In this document: piece after piece, positions 18,331 to 27,335 of the stretch
How positions within the stretch are numbered: the stretch's first letter is position 1
Layout: every line of letters starts with the position of its first letter
Origin: Njordibacter sp937773555
GTDB taxonomy: Bacteria; Pseudomonadota; Gammaproteobacteria; Pseudomonadales; Balneatricaceae
Direction of reading: 5' to 3'
DNA: 64,000 bases
Assembly: GCF_047730085.1 (NCBI RefSeq)
Contig: NZ_CP159830.1
Location: forward strand, 2,666,001-2,730,000
Notes under the pieces: model-generated
Database searches by the model: none
What the model was told of the DNA's origin: nothing
What the model saw: the letters and a program-made list of their open reading frames with translations, nothing else
Position numbers and translations under genes: made by a program

Positions 18331-19281
18331 ATGGACCCTCTAGTGAATAGCTTACTTAATGTGGTGCTAATCCTATTAAGTGTGGTGTTTGGAGCTGCCT
18401 TACTCACCTGGCTTGAACGGCGCTTATTAGGAATCTGGCAAGATCGCTATGGCCCCAACCGTGTTGGTCCTTTTGGTACCTTGCAGATTGTCGCTGACAT
18501 GATTAAGTTATTGATGAAACAAGATTGGGTGCCCCCCTTTGCCGATAGACTCATTTTCATTGTCGCTCCAGCTTTTGCAATGTTTGTGGTGGTGGCGGCA
18601 TTCGCAGTAATTCCCATGGCGCCAGGCGTTGGCGTGGTAGATTTAAACATTGGTTTATTATTCTTCCTTGCCATGACCTCCTTGGGAGTTTATGCAGTCA
18701 TGTTTGGTGCATATGCTTCGGATAATAAATACGCCATGCTCGGTGGCTTGCGGGCGGCGGCACAGATGGTTAGCTACGAAGTATTCATGGGGCTATCTCT
18801 CATGGGTGTCGTCATGCTTGCTGGCACCTTCAACTTACGTGAGCTGGTGTTGGCTCAGGTTGATGGATGGTTTATTGGGCCACAAATAATCGGCTTCTTT
18901 ATCTTTTTTATGGCAGGCATTGCCGAAAGCCACCGTACCCCCTTTGATTTGCCAGAAGCAGAACACGAACTCACTGCAGGTTTTCATACAGAATATTCAG
19001 GTATGAAGTTTGCTATGTTTTTTATCGGCGAATATGTCAGTGTGCTGATGAGTGCAGCGATGATCACCGTGTTATTTTTTGGTGGTTGGTTGGGGCCAGA
19101 TTGGCTCCCTCCAATAGCGTGGTTCTTGCTCAAAACCATTACTTTGGTGCTACTGATGATTTTAATTAGAGGGTCATTACCACGCCCTAGGTATGACCAA
19201 TTGATGGCTTTTGGTTGGAAATTCATGCTCCCCTTGTCACTACTCAACTTGATTATTACCGGTGCGTTAATACTAATATAG
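18331..19281 (+). CDS. nuoH: NADH-quinone oxidoreductase subunit H
   Basis: Membrane subunit forming the quinone chamber. 316 residues, about eight helices. Family motifs: LERRLLGIWQDRYGPNRVGP near residue 30 and AESHRTPFDLPEAEHELTAG near 194, rich in the conserved acidic and basic residues of the E-channel. Starts one base after the nuoG stop. Confidence 0.97.
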   Translation: MDPLVNSLLNVVLILLSVVFGAALLTWLERRLLGIWQDRYGPNRVGPFGTLQIVADMIKLLMKQDWVPPFADRLIFIVAPAFAMFVVVAAFAVIPMAPGVGVVDLNIGLLFFLAMTSLGVYAVMFGAYASDNKYAMLGGLRAAAQMVSYEVFMGLSLMGVVMLAGTFNLRELVLAQVDGWFIGPQIIGFFIFFMAGIAESHRTPFDLPEAEHELTAGFHTEYSGMKFAMFFIGEYVSVLMSAAMITVLFFGGWLGPDWLPPIAWFLLKTITLVLLMILIRGSLPRPRYDQLMAFGWKFMLPLSLLNLIITGALILI

Positions 19282-19294
19282 GAGATAAGATTTT

Positions 19295-19861
19295 ATGCAA
19301 CACAAGACAGGTCTTGTCCACCTTGGATATATTGTCTGGGATTATTTTTACAGTAATATTGTCACCTTAGTGAAGGTTGCTTCCCATACCTTTACCAAAG
19401 CCGATACGGTTGAATACCCAGAACAAATGCCTTATTTGGCACCCCGCTTTCGGGGTCGTATTGTACTTACCAGAGATCCCACCGGGGAAGAGCGTTGTGT
19501 GGCCTGTAACTTATGCGCAAGCGCTTGCCCTACAGATTGCATATCGTTACAAAAAACAGAAGATGAGAGTGGCCGTTGGTCAGCTGAATACTTCCGTATT
19601 AATTTCTCTCGCTGTGTATTTTGTGGGTTATGTGAAGAAGCCTGCCCAACCTATGCTATTCAGCTTACTCAAGATTTTGAACTGGCAGAGTATGACCGCC
19701 AAAATCTGGTTTATGAAAAACAGCATTTACTGATTGATGGCCCCGGAAAACACCCTGATTATAATTTTTATGAGATGTGTGGCAAGGCCGTGTCAGGTCG
19801 TGCTAAAGGGGCTGGTTGCCAAGAAGCACAGCCGGTAAATATAAAAAGTTTGTTGCCATAA
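19295..19861 (+). CDS. nuoI: NADH-quinone oxidoreductase subunit I
   Basis: Ferredoxin-like subunit carrying two 4Fe-4S clusters (N6a, N6b) that link the NADH arm to NuoB. 188 residues. Two classic motifs: CVACNLCASACPTDC and CVFCGLCEEACPTYA, about 40 residues apart. Ribosome binding site GGAGAT precedes the ATG. Confidence 0.97.
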   Translation: MQHKTGLVHLGYIVWDYFYSNIVTLVKVASHTFTKADTVEYPEQMPYLAPRFRGRIVLTRDPTGEERCVACNLCASACPTDCISLQKTEDESGRWSAEYFRINFSRCVFCGLCEEACPTYAIQLTQDFELAEYDRQNLVYEKQHLLIDGPGKHPDYNFYEMCGKAVSGRAKGAGCQEAQPVNIKSLLP

Positions 19862-19894
19862 CCCCACATTAATTTGCCAACGAGGAGAAAGAAT

Positions 19895-20449
19895 ATGATC
19901 TGGGCCTACCTCTACAATATTGTATTTTATGCAAGTTGTGGGGTCACTGTGGTGGCCACTTTGCTTATGATTAGTCGTCACAATGCTGTTCACGCATTGT
20001 TGTATTTAATTGTTTCATCCTTGTCCTTAGCAATTATTTTTTACCTCTTAGGTGCAGCATTTGCTGCTGCTTTAGAAGTCATTGTTTATGCTGGTGCCGT
20101 GATGATTCTATTTGTATTCGTTGTAATGATGCTCAACCAAGGCCAAAGGTCTGCAGCGCTTGAAGCGGCTTGGCTGCCAGCAAGAGGTTGGATAATGCCT
20201 TCGATACTGGCATCTATCTTACTCGCTTTGCTGCTGTTAGGGATGAATAGCGAGCACCCTTTGCAGCCCTATGGTGTCCACGGGGTGGCAGTAAAAGATG
20301 TTGGCATAGCCCTGTTTGGCCCTTATGTGTTGGTAGTAGAGCTGGCGTCATTCTTACTCTTGTCTGGACTTATTGGTGCCTTCCATATCGCGCGTAAAAT
20401 GCCTTCTCATATGGACCAGAACACCTTAGATGAGGCAGGCAATGGATAA
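19895..20449 (+). CDS. nuoJ: NADH-quinone oxidoreductase subunit J
   Basis: Membrane subunit, 184 residues, about five helices, with the conserved helix-3 segment EVIVYAGAVMILFVFVVMML containing the pi-bulge region. I place the start at the ATG at 19895, 8 bases after a GAGGAG ribosome binding site, rather than the in-frame TTG at 19874. Its end overlaps nuoK. Confidence 0.95.
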   Translation: MIWAYLYNIVFYASCGVTVVATLLMISRHNAVHALLYLIVSSLSLAIIFYLLGAAFAAALEVIVYAGAVMILFVFVVMMLNQGQRSAALEAAWLPARGWIMPSILASILLALLLLGMNSEHPLQPYGVHGVAVKDVGIALFGPYVLVVELASFLLLSGLIGAFHIARKMPSHMDQNTLDEAGNG

Positions 20450-20750
20450 TCAATACATAGATCATGCAATTATATTAGCTGGTATTTTATTTTGCCTAGG
20501 CCTAGTGGGTGTTATGGTGCGGCGTAATCTGTTGTTTATGATGATCTCTATCGAGGTCATGCTTAATGCCTCTGCGCTTGCATTTATTGCTGCTGGCTCC
20601 GCATGGAATCAGGCCGAAGGGCAGATTATGTTTCTTGCGGTAATTACCTTAGGTGCAGCAGAGGTTGCCGTGGGTTTGGGCCTTACTTTGCTGCTATTTC
20701 GTCACCATAACAGCGTTGATGTAGATCAACTGAACAAGTTGCGAGGCTAG
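20442..20750 (+). CDS. nuoK: NADH-quinone oxidoreductase subunit K
   Basis: Small three-helix proton-pathway subunit, 102 residues. RRNLLFMMISIEVMLNASALAF carries the conserved membrane glutamate, and LAVITLGAAEVAVGLGL the second one. The start at 20442 gives normal length; an ATG at 20430 would add four residues. It overlaps the end of nuoJ by 8 bases. Confidence 0.95.
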   Translation: MDNQYIDHAIILAGILFCLGLVGVMVRRNLLFMMISIEVMLNASALAFIAAGSAWNQAEGQIMFLAVITLGAAEVAVGLGLTLLLFRHHNSVDVDQLNKLRG

Positions 20751-20759
20751 GAGAAGGTG

Positions 20760-22595
20760 ATGCATCAATTGTGGCTTATCCCAGGTCTACCTTTAGTTGG
20801 CTTTTTCCTATTAGTTCTGGGGCATGGCCGTTTTACTCGCTCACTAGCGCGACTAATTGGTGTGGGTTCGATAGCCATAGCGGCTTTAATTACGCTTTGG
20901 GTGGCACTTGATTTTTATAGCCCAGGCGCAGCCCAAACCTATCAAGTAGAACTATGGCCTTGGCTCACTGCAGGGGAGCTTGAGGTGAGTTTTGGGCTCT
21001 ACTTAGATGGTCTGTCTTTGAGTATGTTGTTTGTGGTTACCGGTGTAGGTAGTTTAATCCATTGGTATGCCTCTGGTTACATGTGGCAAGACCCTGATTA
21101 TCAGCGCTTTTTTGCCTATATGAATCTATTTGTAGCCGCCATGTTGATGCTGGTTTTGGCAGACAACTTGGTATTGTTGTTTTTAGGTTGGGAAGGTGTG
21201 GGAGTTTGTAGCTTTTTGCTCATTGGCTTCTGGTACCAAGATCCAGCTAATGGCTATGCCGCTCGCAAAGCGTTTATTGTGACGCGAGTCGGTGACACAG
21301 CGTTTGCCATAGGCTTATTCCTATTATACCGTGAGTTAGGCACCCTAGACTTACCCTCCATCATGGTGTTAGCCCCTGAAAAATTTGTGGTGGGTGCTAA
21401 TCAACCTACTCTCATTGCCACTCTTTTACTGGCTGGTGCTGTAGGTAAGTCAGCACAGTTACCACTGCATATTTGGTTACCAGACGCTATGGCCGGCCCC
21501 ACGCCAGTGAGCGCGTTAATCCATGCAGCGACTATGGTAACGGCAGGAGTTTATCTTATTGCACGCACTCATGGTGTCTTTTTGCAAGCTCCAGATGTGT
21601 TGTTGGCAGTCGCATTTATAGGCCTTTTTACCTTATTAATTTCTGGTTTCACCGCCCTTAACCAAACTGACATTAAACGGGTTCTTGCATACTCAACTAT
21701 GAGCCAAATTGGGTATATGTTTTTTGCTTTAGGTGTGGGCGCCTGGAGTGAGAGTATTTTTCACTTGATGACCCATGCCCTTTTTAAAGCGTTGTTATTT
21801 ATGACCGCCGGTTCAATTATATTAGCCCTACACCATGAGCAGGATATCCGCTTGATGGGTGGCTTACGGCGCCAATTGCCAGTGCCTTTTTGGTGCTTTG
21901 TCATTGGCAGTGCTTGTTTGGTAGCCCTGCCACCAACATCGGGGTTCTTTAGCAAAGAAGCCATACTCAATGCCAGTTGGCAATTACCTGTGTATGGCCC
22001 TTGGTTTTGGGCTGGTGGCGTTTTAGGGGCGTTTATTACCGCCATCTATAGTTTTCGATTATTATTTTTAGTGTTCTTTGGGGCTGAAAAAGTGCAGCCC
22101 CACGAACCCAAAGGGTGGCAGTTCCATCCTCCCCTAATTATTTTGGCCACCTTATCTTTGGTCGCTGGTTGGTTTGTATTACCTACAGGTGACGTGCTGC
22201 CATCATCTCCTGCGGGCCACCCACCCATGTGGACTATAGTAGTGGCTATTGGATTACCATTGCTGGGTATTGGTATTGCCTATCAAGTATATGTGCGCCA
22301 CAAATGGCAGGGTTTACGCTTAGCCCATTGGCAAAGACTCCGCCAATTCTGGTTCCAAGGCTTTGGGTTTGATGGCCTTTACAGACGTCTGTTCTTAACC
22401 CCTTTTACATCCTTGGCCCAGGTGAACCGCAACGATATTATTGATGGACTACCCACATTGTTGATACAGCTAAGCCGCTTTTTACACAGGTTGTTTAGCC
22501 AATTACAAAATGGTCAGTTACGCGCCTATATTGCCACCTTGGCTAGTGCCGCTATTATTATATTGGCCTTGGCAATCAGTACGGTAGGTAAATAA
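20760..22595 (+). CDS. nuoL: NADH-quinone oxidoreductase subunit L
   Basis: Distal antiporter-like proton pump subunit, 611 residues. LFLGWEGVGVCSFLLIGFWY, HIWLPDAMAGPTPVSALIHAATMVTAGVYL and the lysine/histidine half-channel residues are present, with the long C-terminal amphipathic arm. The start is taken as ATG at 20760 after GGAGAAGG; a GTG one codon earlier is possible. Confidence 0.97.
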   Translation: MHQLWLIPGLPLVGFFLLVLGHGRFTRSLARLIGVGSIAIAALITLWVALDFYSPGAAQTYQVELWPWLTAGELEVSFGLYLDGLSLSMLFVVTGVGSLIHWYASGYMWQDPDYQRFFAYMNLFVAAMLMLVLADNLVLLFLGWEGVGVCSFLLIGFWYQDPANGYAARKAFIVTRVGDTAFAIGLFLLYRELGTLDLPSIMVLAPEKFVVGANQPTLIATLLLAGAVGKSAQLPLHIWLPDAMAGPTPVSALIHAATMVTAGVYLIARTHGVFLQAPDVLLAVAFIGLFTLLISGFTALNQTDIKRVLAYSTMSQIGYMFFALGVGAWSESIFHLMTHALFKALLFMTAGSIILALHHEQDIRLMGGLRRQLPVPFWCFVIGSACLVALPPTSGFFSKEAILNASWQLPVYGPWFWAGGVLGAFITAIYSFRLLFLVFFGAEKVQPHEPKGWQFHPPLIILATLSLVAGWFVLPTGDVLPSSPAGHPPMWTIVVAIGLPLLGIGIAYQVYVRHKWQGLRLAHWQRLRQFWFQGFGFDGLYRRLFLTPFTSLAQVNRNDIIDGLPTLLIQLSRFLHRLFSQLQNGQLRAYIATLASAAIIILALAISTVGK

Positions 22596-22616
22596 GGCTA
22601 TGGGGGAATAAACGCG

Positions 22617-24095
22617 ATGCAACTTCTGGGCATTATAATTAGCTTATTAGGTGGGGGGGTATTGGCCTTGATGACGGGGCACAGATCCCCGGTTGCCAGC
22701 CGTTGGCTTAGTTTGGCTAGCTTGCTAGTGGCCAGCATGTTTTACACTAGCCTTTGGCTTGACAGCACACACTCACTATCTACCTCACTCTGGACAATGC
22801 ATACAGACTGGCCATGGATTGAGCGCTTTGGTATTCATTTATTGTTGGCCACTGATGGTTTAAGCCTGGTCCTCATTGGCTTAACACTGGTATTGGGCTA
22901 CGTGGCGTTATTATCTGCTTGGCATGAAATCAACCATCGTTGCGGCCTGTTTTATCTTAATTTTCTCTTTACTTTAGCCGGTGTTGTGGGAGTGTTTAGT
23001 GCCTTAGATTTATTCCTTTTCTTTGTTTTTTGGGAAGTTATGCTAGTGCCTATGTTCCTCATTATTGCCATCTGGGGTCATGAAAACCGACGCTTTGCTG
23101 CCACCAAGTTTTTTATCTATACCCAAGCCAGTAGCTTATTAATGCTGGCTGCCATGGTAGGCCTGGTATTATTAAACCAGCAGCAAACTGGCTTATGGAG
23201 TTTTTCTTGGTTCACTCTAACCCAAACTGATACCAGTGGCAGCATGGGCATGTGGTTGATGCTGGGTTTTTATGTGGCTTTCTTAGTCAAATTGCCTGGT
23301 CTACCAGTGCACAATTGGCTACCTGACGCGCATACCCAAGCACCCACACCAGGCAGCATATTGTTAGCCGGTATTTTATTAAAAACAGGGGCTTATGGTT
23401 TGTTGCGTTTTGTGTGGCCTTTGTTTCCAGATGCCGCGCTAGCTTTTGCACCCATCGCCATGGGTTTAGGGGTATTAAGCGTGCTCTATGCAGCCAAATT
23501 GGCCTTTGCCCAAAATGACCTTAAACGCCTCATTGCCTACACCTCCATTAGCCATATGGGTTTTGTAAGCTTAGGAATATTTGCCTGGAACCACCTCAGT
23601 TTACAGGGTACTGTGATGCAAATGGTGGGTCATGGGTTGAGCTCTGCAGGACTATTTGCCATTGCTGGTTTGTTGCAACAACGCTTGCATACCCGCGCCT
23701 TGGATCAAATGGGTGGTTTATGGGCCCTCATGCCTAAGCTGGCTACCTTAAGTATGGTGTTTGCATTGGCCACTCTAGGGTTGCCTGGTCTAGCAAACTT
23801 TATTGGTGAGTTCATGATCTTGCTAGGGGTATTCCAAATAGAGCCTTGGGCTGCCTCACTGGCGGCCTTGGCGATGATCCTCGCCCCAGTTTATGCCTTA
23901 GTTATTATGCAAAAAGGTTTTTTTGGTATGGCTGTGGGTGACAAAACTAAGGCGCTGGACCTTAACGCACGTGAGCTATTGATGTTGGGTTTATTAGTGG
24001 TTAGCCTGGTTTTGCTAGGGTTCTGGCCCAATCTCATATTTACTGTAACCGCCGCACCAGTGGATAGTCTGATGCACTTAGGCAAAGGAGGTTAA
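22617..24095 (+). CDS. nuoM: NADH-quinone oxidoreductase subunit M
   Basis: Antiporter-like proton pump subunit, 492 residues. Visible family motifs: FFVFWEVMLVPMFLIIAIWG with the conserved glutamate, LPVHNWLPDAHTQAPTPGSILLAGILLKTGAYGLLRF, and LKRLIAYTSISHMGFVSLG. About fourteen membrane helices. It ends one base before nuoN. Confidence 0.97.
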   Translation: MQLLGIIISLLGGGVLALMTGHRSPVASRWLSLASLLVASMFYTSLWLDSTHSLSTSLWTMHTDWPWIERFGIHLLLATDGLSLVLIGLTLVLGYVALLSAWHEINHRCGLFYLNFLFTLAGVVGVFSALDLFLFFVFWEVMLVPMFLIIAIWGHENRRFAATKFFIYTQASSLLMLAAMVGLVLLNQQQTGLWSFSWFTLTQTDTSGSMGMWLMLGFYVAFLVKLPGLPVHNWLPDAHTQAPTPGSILLAGILLKTGAYGLLRFVWPLFPDAALAFAPIAMGLGVLSVLYAAKLAFAQNDLKRLIAYTSISHMGFVSLGIFAWNHLSLQGTVMQMVGHGLSSAGLFAIAGLLQQRLHTRALDQMGGLWALMPKLATLSMVFALATLGLPGLANFIGEFMILLGVFQIEPWAASLAALAMILAPVYALVIMQKGFFGMAVGDKTKALDLNARELLMLGLLVVSLVLLGFWPNLIFTVTAAPVDSLMHLGKGG

Positions 24096-24096
24096 T

Positions 24097-25551
24097 ATGA
24101 ATTGGGTCGAATTAGCATCACTCATTCCTTTGTTACTGGTAGCTTCAATTAGTGTCATATTATTACTGCTAATAGCCTTTGCACGCAGCCACAAACTTAC
24201 TTGTTGGGTCACCTGTATTGGCTTTGCTTTGGCCGCTTTTTGGGCCTTTTCGCAAATGGGTGATACGCCACAACAAGTAACCCCTTTATTGATCATAGAC
24301 GATTTCAGCCGTTTACTAGGAGCAGTGGTGTTACTAGTAAGCTTAGCCTGTGCCTGGATGGCCTACGCCTATCTAGAAACTGCTGATGAAATATGTGAAG
24401 AGTATTATATATTGCTGTCTCTGGCGGCTTTAGGTGCCTGCGTGTTGGTCTCAAGTAATCATTTTGCTAGCATGTTTATTGGCCTAGAGCTTATGAGCGT
24501 GTCTTTGTTTGCCATGGTGGGTTATATGGCCCACAGTAAACAGCAGGTCAGCATGACCCTTGAAGCTGGGGTCAAGTACATGGTGCTCTCTGGAGTATCC
24601 TCAAGTTTCTTGCTTTTTGGAGTGGCATTAATTTACGCTTATGCAGGCACCCTAACCATTGACCTTAAAGTCATTTCAGGTGGGCCACACTTACAATCAG
24701 GGTACTTAGTCGTTGGCGCTGCCCTGATGCTCGTAGGTGTGGCTTTCAAGATGTCTTGGGTACCCTTTCATATGTGGACGCCAGATGTTTACCAAGGCGC
24801 GCCAGCCCCTGTTACTGGCTTCTTGGCAGCGGCTGTTAAAGTGGCTGTATTCGCCTTCGTTATGCGCTGGTTGATGATGGCCCAGGGTGAGTATTTGAAC
24901 GGGCTACTTTTAGGCTTAACACTAATGGCAGTGTTGTCCATGATTATGGGCAACCTGCTGGCTTTGCGACAAAGCAATTTAAAACGTCTGCTTGGCTACT
25001 CCAGTATTGCCCATATGGGATATCTTATTGTAACCCTAGCAGCCACTGCACCCGATGGGGCGGCAGCATTATCCACCGCGCTTGAAGGAGCTGCTATTTA
25101 TTTAATCACATACGCTTGTATGACCATGCTAGCGTTCGCAGTAATAAGCCAGCTAGCGGCAAAGGACAGACGTTTTGAGAGTGGCACTTTAATGGATTAC
25201 GAAGGCCTTCTGTTTCAGCAACCTTTATTAGCAGGCTCGTTAATTCTGGCCATGTTAGCTCTGGCTGGAATGCCTTTAACAGCAGGCTTTATTGGTAAGT
25301 ATTATTTAGTTCTAGTAGCAGTAGACAGTCAGCTGTGGATGTTACTGGGTCTGCTAGTGCTAGGGAGTAGTCTAGGGCTATATTATTACTTACGGGTAAT
25401 ATTGGTGCTGTGCAAACCTCCAGTTAGTGACCACCATTGGGTTCTTGGTACCAATGAAAAATTACTGTTAATGCTCTTAATGTTGGCTACTTTGTGGTTA
25501 GGAATATATCCAACACCTTTGATCGAATGGGTTCAGTTTGCCATCGCTTAG
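24097..25551 (+). CDS. nuoN: NADH-quinone oxidoreductase subunit N
   Basis: Third antiporter-like pump subunit, last gene of the operon. 484 residues. FIGLELMSVSLFAMVGY with the conserved glutamate, WVPFHMWTPDVYQGAPAPVTGFLAAAVKVAVF, and LKRLLGYSSIAHMGYLIV are all present. All 13 subunits of the proton-pumping enzyme appear intact and in standard order. Confidence 0.97.
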   Translation: MNWVELASLIPLLLVASISVILLLLIAFARSHKLTCWVTCIGFALAAFWAFSQMGDTPQQVTPLLIIDDFSRLLGAVVLLVSLACAWMAYAYLETADEICEEYYILLSLAALGACVLVSSNHFASMFIGLELMSVSLFAMVGYMAHSKQQVSMTLEAGVKYMVLSGVSSSFLLFGVALIYAYAGTLTIDLKVISGGPHLQSGYLVVGAALMLVGVAFKMSWVPFHMWTPDVYQGAPAPVTGFLAAAVKVAVFAFVMRWLMMAQGEYLNGLLLGLTLMAVLSMIMGNLLALRQSNLKRLLGYSSIAHMGYLIVTLAATAPDGAAALSTALEGAAIYLITYACMTMLAFAVISQLAAKDRRFESGTLMDYEGLLFQQPLLAGSLILAMLALAGMPLTAGFIGKYYLVLVAVDSQLWMLLGLLVLGSSLGLYYYLRVILVLCKPPVSDHHWVLGTNEKLLLMLLMLATLWLGIYPTPLIEWVQFAIA

Positions 25552-25840
25552 CGCTATTAATTTTTCTAGTAAACCTTATGAATGCCTAAATAATAATATT
25601 AATAGCCAAATAGCTAATGTATATTTTATATACATAATTTACCCAAGTGTGTCATTTTAAAACATATCCTTTATATAAAATATTATTGTTTATAATTAAT
25701 GTGAACCTGTATATATTATTGTCCTAGAGCGACACAATTTAACTGAAATATATTGTGAAAACGACAAATTAAGATTAATATGGTACTGAATAATACAGGC
25801 ATAACTTGTATTTAAAAAATATTTAAATTGGTGATTTTTT
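25552..25840. other. AT-rich intergenic region after nuoN
   Basis: About 290 very AT-rich bases with no gene. It must end the nuo transcript and start the next gene, but no convincing hairpin terminator or single promoter stands out; many TATA-like hexamers are present by composition alone. Confidence 0.4.
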
Positions 25841-26821
25841 ATGCCGCTAGATATAATAAAAAATAAAAATTGGCAGCTAGGCGCATTATTAATCCCTGGT
25901 TATAACTTGGCTGAAATGAGCCATATTATTGAGCCATTAAAAGTTGCTAATCACCGCCTTGGGGATGCTCTTTATCGATGGAAGTTATTTTCATTGAAAG
26001 GGGGGGCTGTAATGTCTTCATGCGGTATCCAGATTGATACCCTCCCCTTGACCTCTGACCTAGCTTTAGATCAACTTGACGCATTAGTTATTTGTGCAAG
26101 TCAGGATGTTTATCAACTCCCTCTTCAAGGCTTTACTAAGCCCTTAAAGCGCCTAGCAGAAAATGGTACGTTACTAGGCGGTGTGGGCACCGGGCCTTAC
26201 TACCTTTATTGTGCAGGCTTACTAGAGGATTGTCGATGGACCATAGATCACCGTCACTTAACTAATCTGCGCCAGCAAGGTGCCACACCAAACCGTGCCA
26301 TTTTTAATGTCAATAATAACCGCTTTACTTGCCAAGGTGGGAGTACAAGCCTAGATATGATGCTACATATTATCCATCTCCATCATGGTAAGTCATTGGC
26401 TATTTCGGTAGCAGAAGAGATGAATTGTGGCATGTTGCGCACCCCTAAAGAGCATCGTTTAGATAATAAGGTTAGCCCTTACGGTTGGCCTAATTCTTTA
26501 CAGCAAGTGGCATCATTAATGGAAAATAATATTGATGAGCCATTAACTCTTTCTGAAATAAGTGGTTATGCAGGCTTAGGAAAACGTCAAATTCAACGTT
26601 TATTTAAAGTATATATTGGTATTTCTCCAAGTATTTATTATTTAGAAAAGCGCCTTAATCATGCTCATAAATTATTATTTGAATCTGAGTTTACAGTTGA
26701 AAAAATCGCTATAAATAGTGGCTTCTCTTCTCTACCCAGTTTTTATAAATGTTATAAAAAACGCTTTGGCCTTCCTCCATTAAAAGCCCGTCATCAAAAA
26801 GCATTAATGTGGTCTGCTTAA
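25841..26821 (+). CDS. GlxA-type AraC regulator with DJ-1/PfpI-like sensor domain
   Basis: 326 residues: an N-terminal class I glutamine-amidotransferase-like domain (about 10-190) without an obvious catalytic cysteine at the nucleophile elbow (GGVGTGPYYLYCAG), then a C-terminal AraC DNA-binding domain (LSEISGYAGLGKRQIQRLFKVYIG; VEKIAINSGFSSLPSFYKCYKKRFG). The same architecture is used by GbdR, CdhR and SouR, which respond to glycine betaine, carnitine and sarcosine. Its position at the edge of the methylated-amine genes suggests it senses a related compound (inference). Ribosome binding site weak. Confidence 0.8.
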   Translation: MPLDIIKNKNWQLGALLIPGYNLAEMSHIIEPLKVANHRLGDALYRWKLFSLKGGAVMSSCGIQIDTLPLTSDLALDQLDALVICASQDVYQLPLQGFTKPLKRLAENGTLLGGVGTGPYYLYCAGLLEDCRWTIDHRHLTNLRQQGATPNRAIFNVNNNRFTCQGGSTSLDMMLHIIHLHHGKSLAISVAEEMNCGMLRTPKEHRLDNKVSPYGWPNSLQQVASLMENNIDEPLTLSEISGYAGLGKRQIQRLFKVYIGISPSIYYLEKRLNHAHKLLFESEFTVEKIAINSGFSSLPSFYKCYKKRFGLPPLKARHQKALMWSA

Positions 26822-26871
26822 TTTATTATATGGCTTCATTCCAATGCTAATAATATCAACTGACAGCCACA

Positions 26872-26899
26872 AAAAAGCCCAGCAATAGCTGGGCTTTTT
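26872..26899. terminator. Bidirectional terminator; a second hairpin follows at 26911-26930
   Basis: AAAAAGCCCAGC and its perfect complement flank an AATA loop, with A- and T-runs suiting both strands; the genes on each side converge. Ten bases on, CTTGGGGC-TAGC-GCCCCAAG forms a further 8-base-pair hairpin without a T-run, just past the stop of the minus-strand operon. Confidence 0.85.
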
Positions 26900-26939
26900 A
26901 ATGCCGAATTCTTGGGGCTAGCGCCCCAAGGTTTCACTA

Positions 26940-27323
26940 TTAGAACTTTGCGTAAGCTTCACGCAGTTGGACCATAGGGTGATTTTCAGACATTTGGAAC
27001 TTCACTAACAGTTCACGCGCAATCATATCGCGGTCTTGCTGATTGTTCGGAAGATCAATGGTATCGGGAATAGTTACCCAAGCGTTGATATTGCGATCGA
27101 AAACAGCAGCATGGTCTTCTTCGTAGCCCATGTGAACATCTTCCAACCAGTTAAGGTCAGACCAGTTCATTTTGGCCATGTATTCCGTAAGGTACGGAGT
27201 ACAATGATCCATGTCAGGCACCAAGTTAACGTCGTAACGGTAACCAATAGTCTGACCAATCATCTTCTCACGGTCTGTATCCAAGCCGTCTGTCGTTAAA
27301 TAATGATCTACTTCTTTTGACAT
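26940..27323 (-). CDS. 127-residue conserved-looking protein, last gene of the mgs operon
   Basis: Not recognised. A soluble, acidic protein with many Asp, Met and Tyr residues, a central NWSDLNWLEDVHMGYEEDH segment and a C-terminal helical end (LLVKFQMSENHPMVQLREAY). No signal peptide, membrane segment or metal motif beyond scattered H, D and C. A strong ribosome binding site (AGGAGG) lies 8 bases from the ATG, and only 12 bases separate it from mgsC, so it is co-translated with the N-methylglutamate synthase genes and may be an accessory or stabilising subunit (inference). Confidence 0.75.
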   Translation of the reverse strand: MSKEVDHYLTTDGLDTDREKMIGQTIGYRYDVNLVPDMDHCTPYLTEYMAKMNWSDLNWLEDVHMGYEEDHAAVFDRNINAWVTIPDTIDLPNNQQDRDMIARELLVKFQMSENHPMVQLREAYAKF

Positions 27324-27335
27324 TGTAATGTCCTC

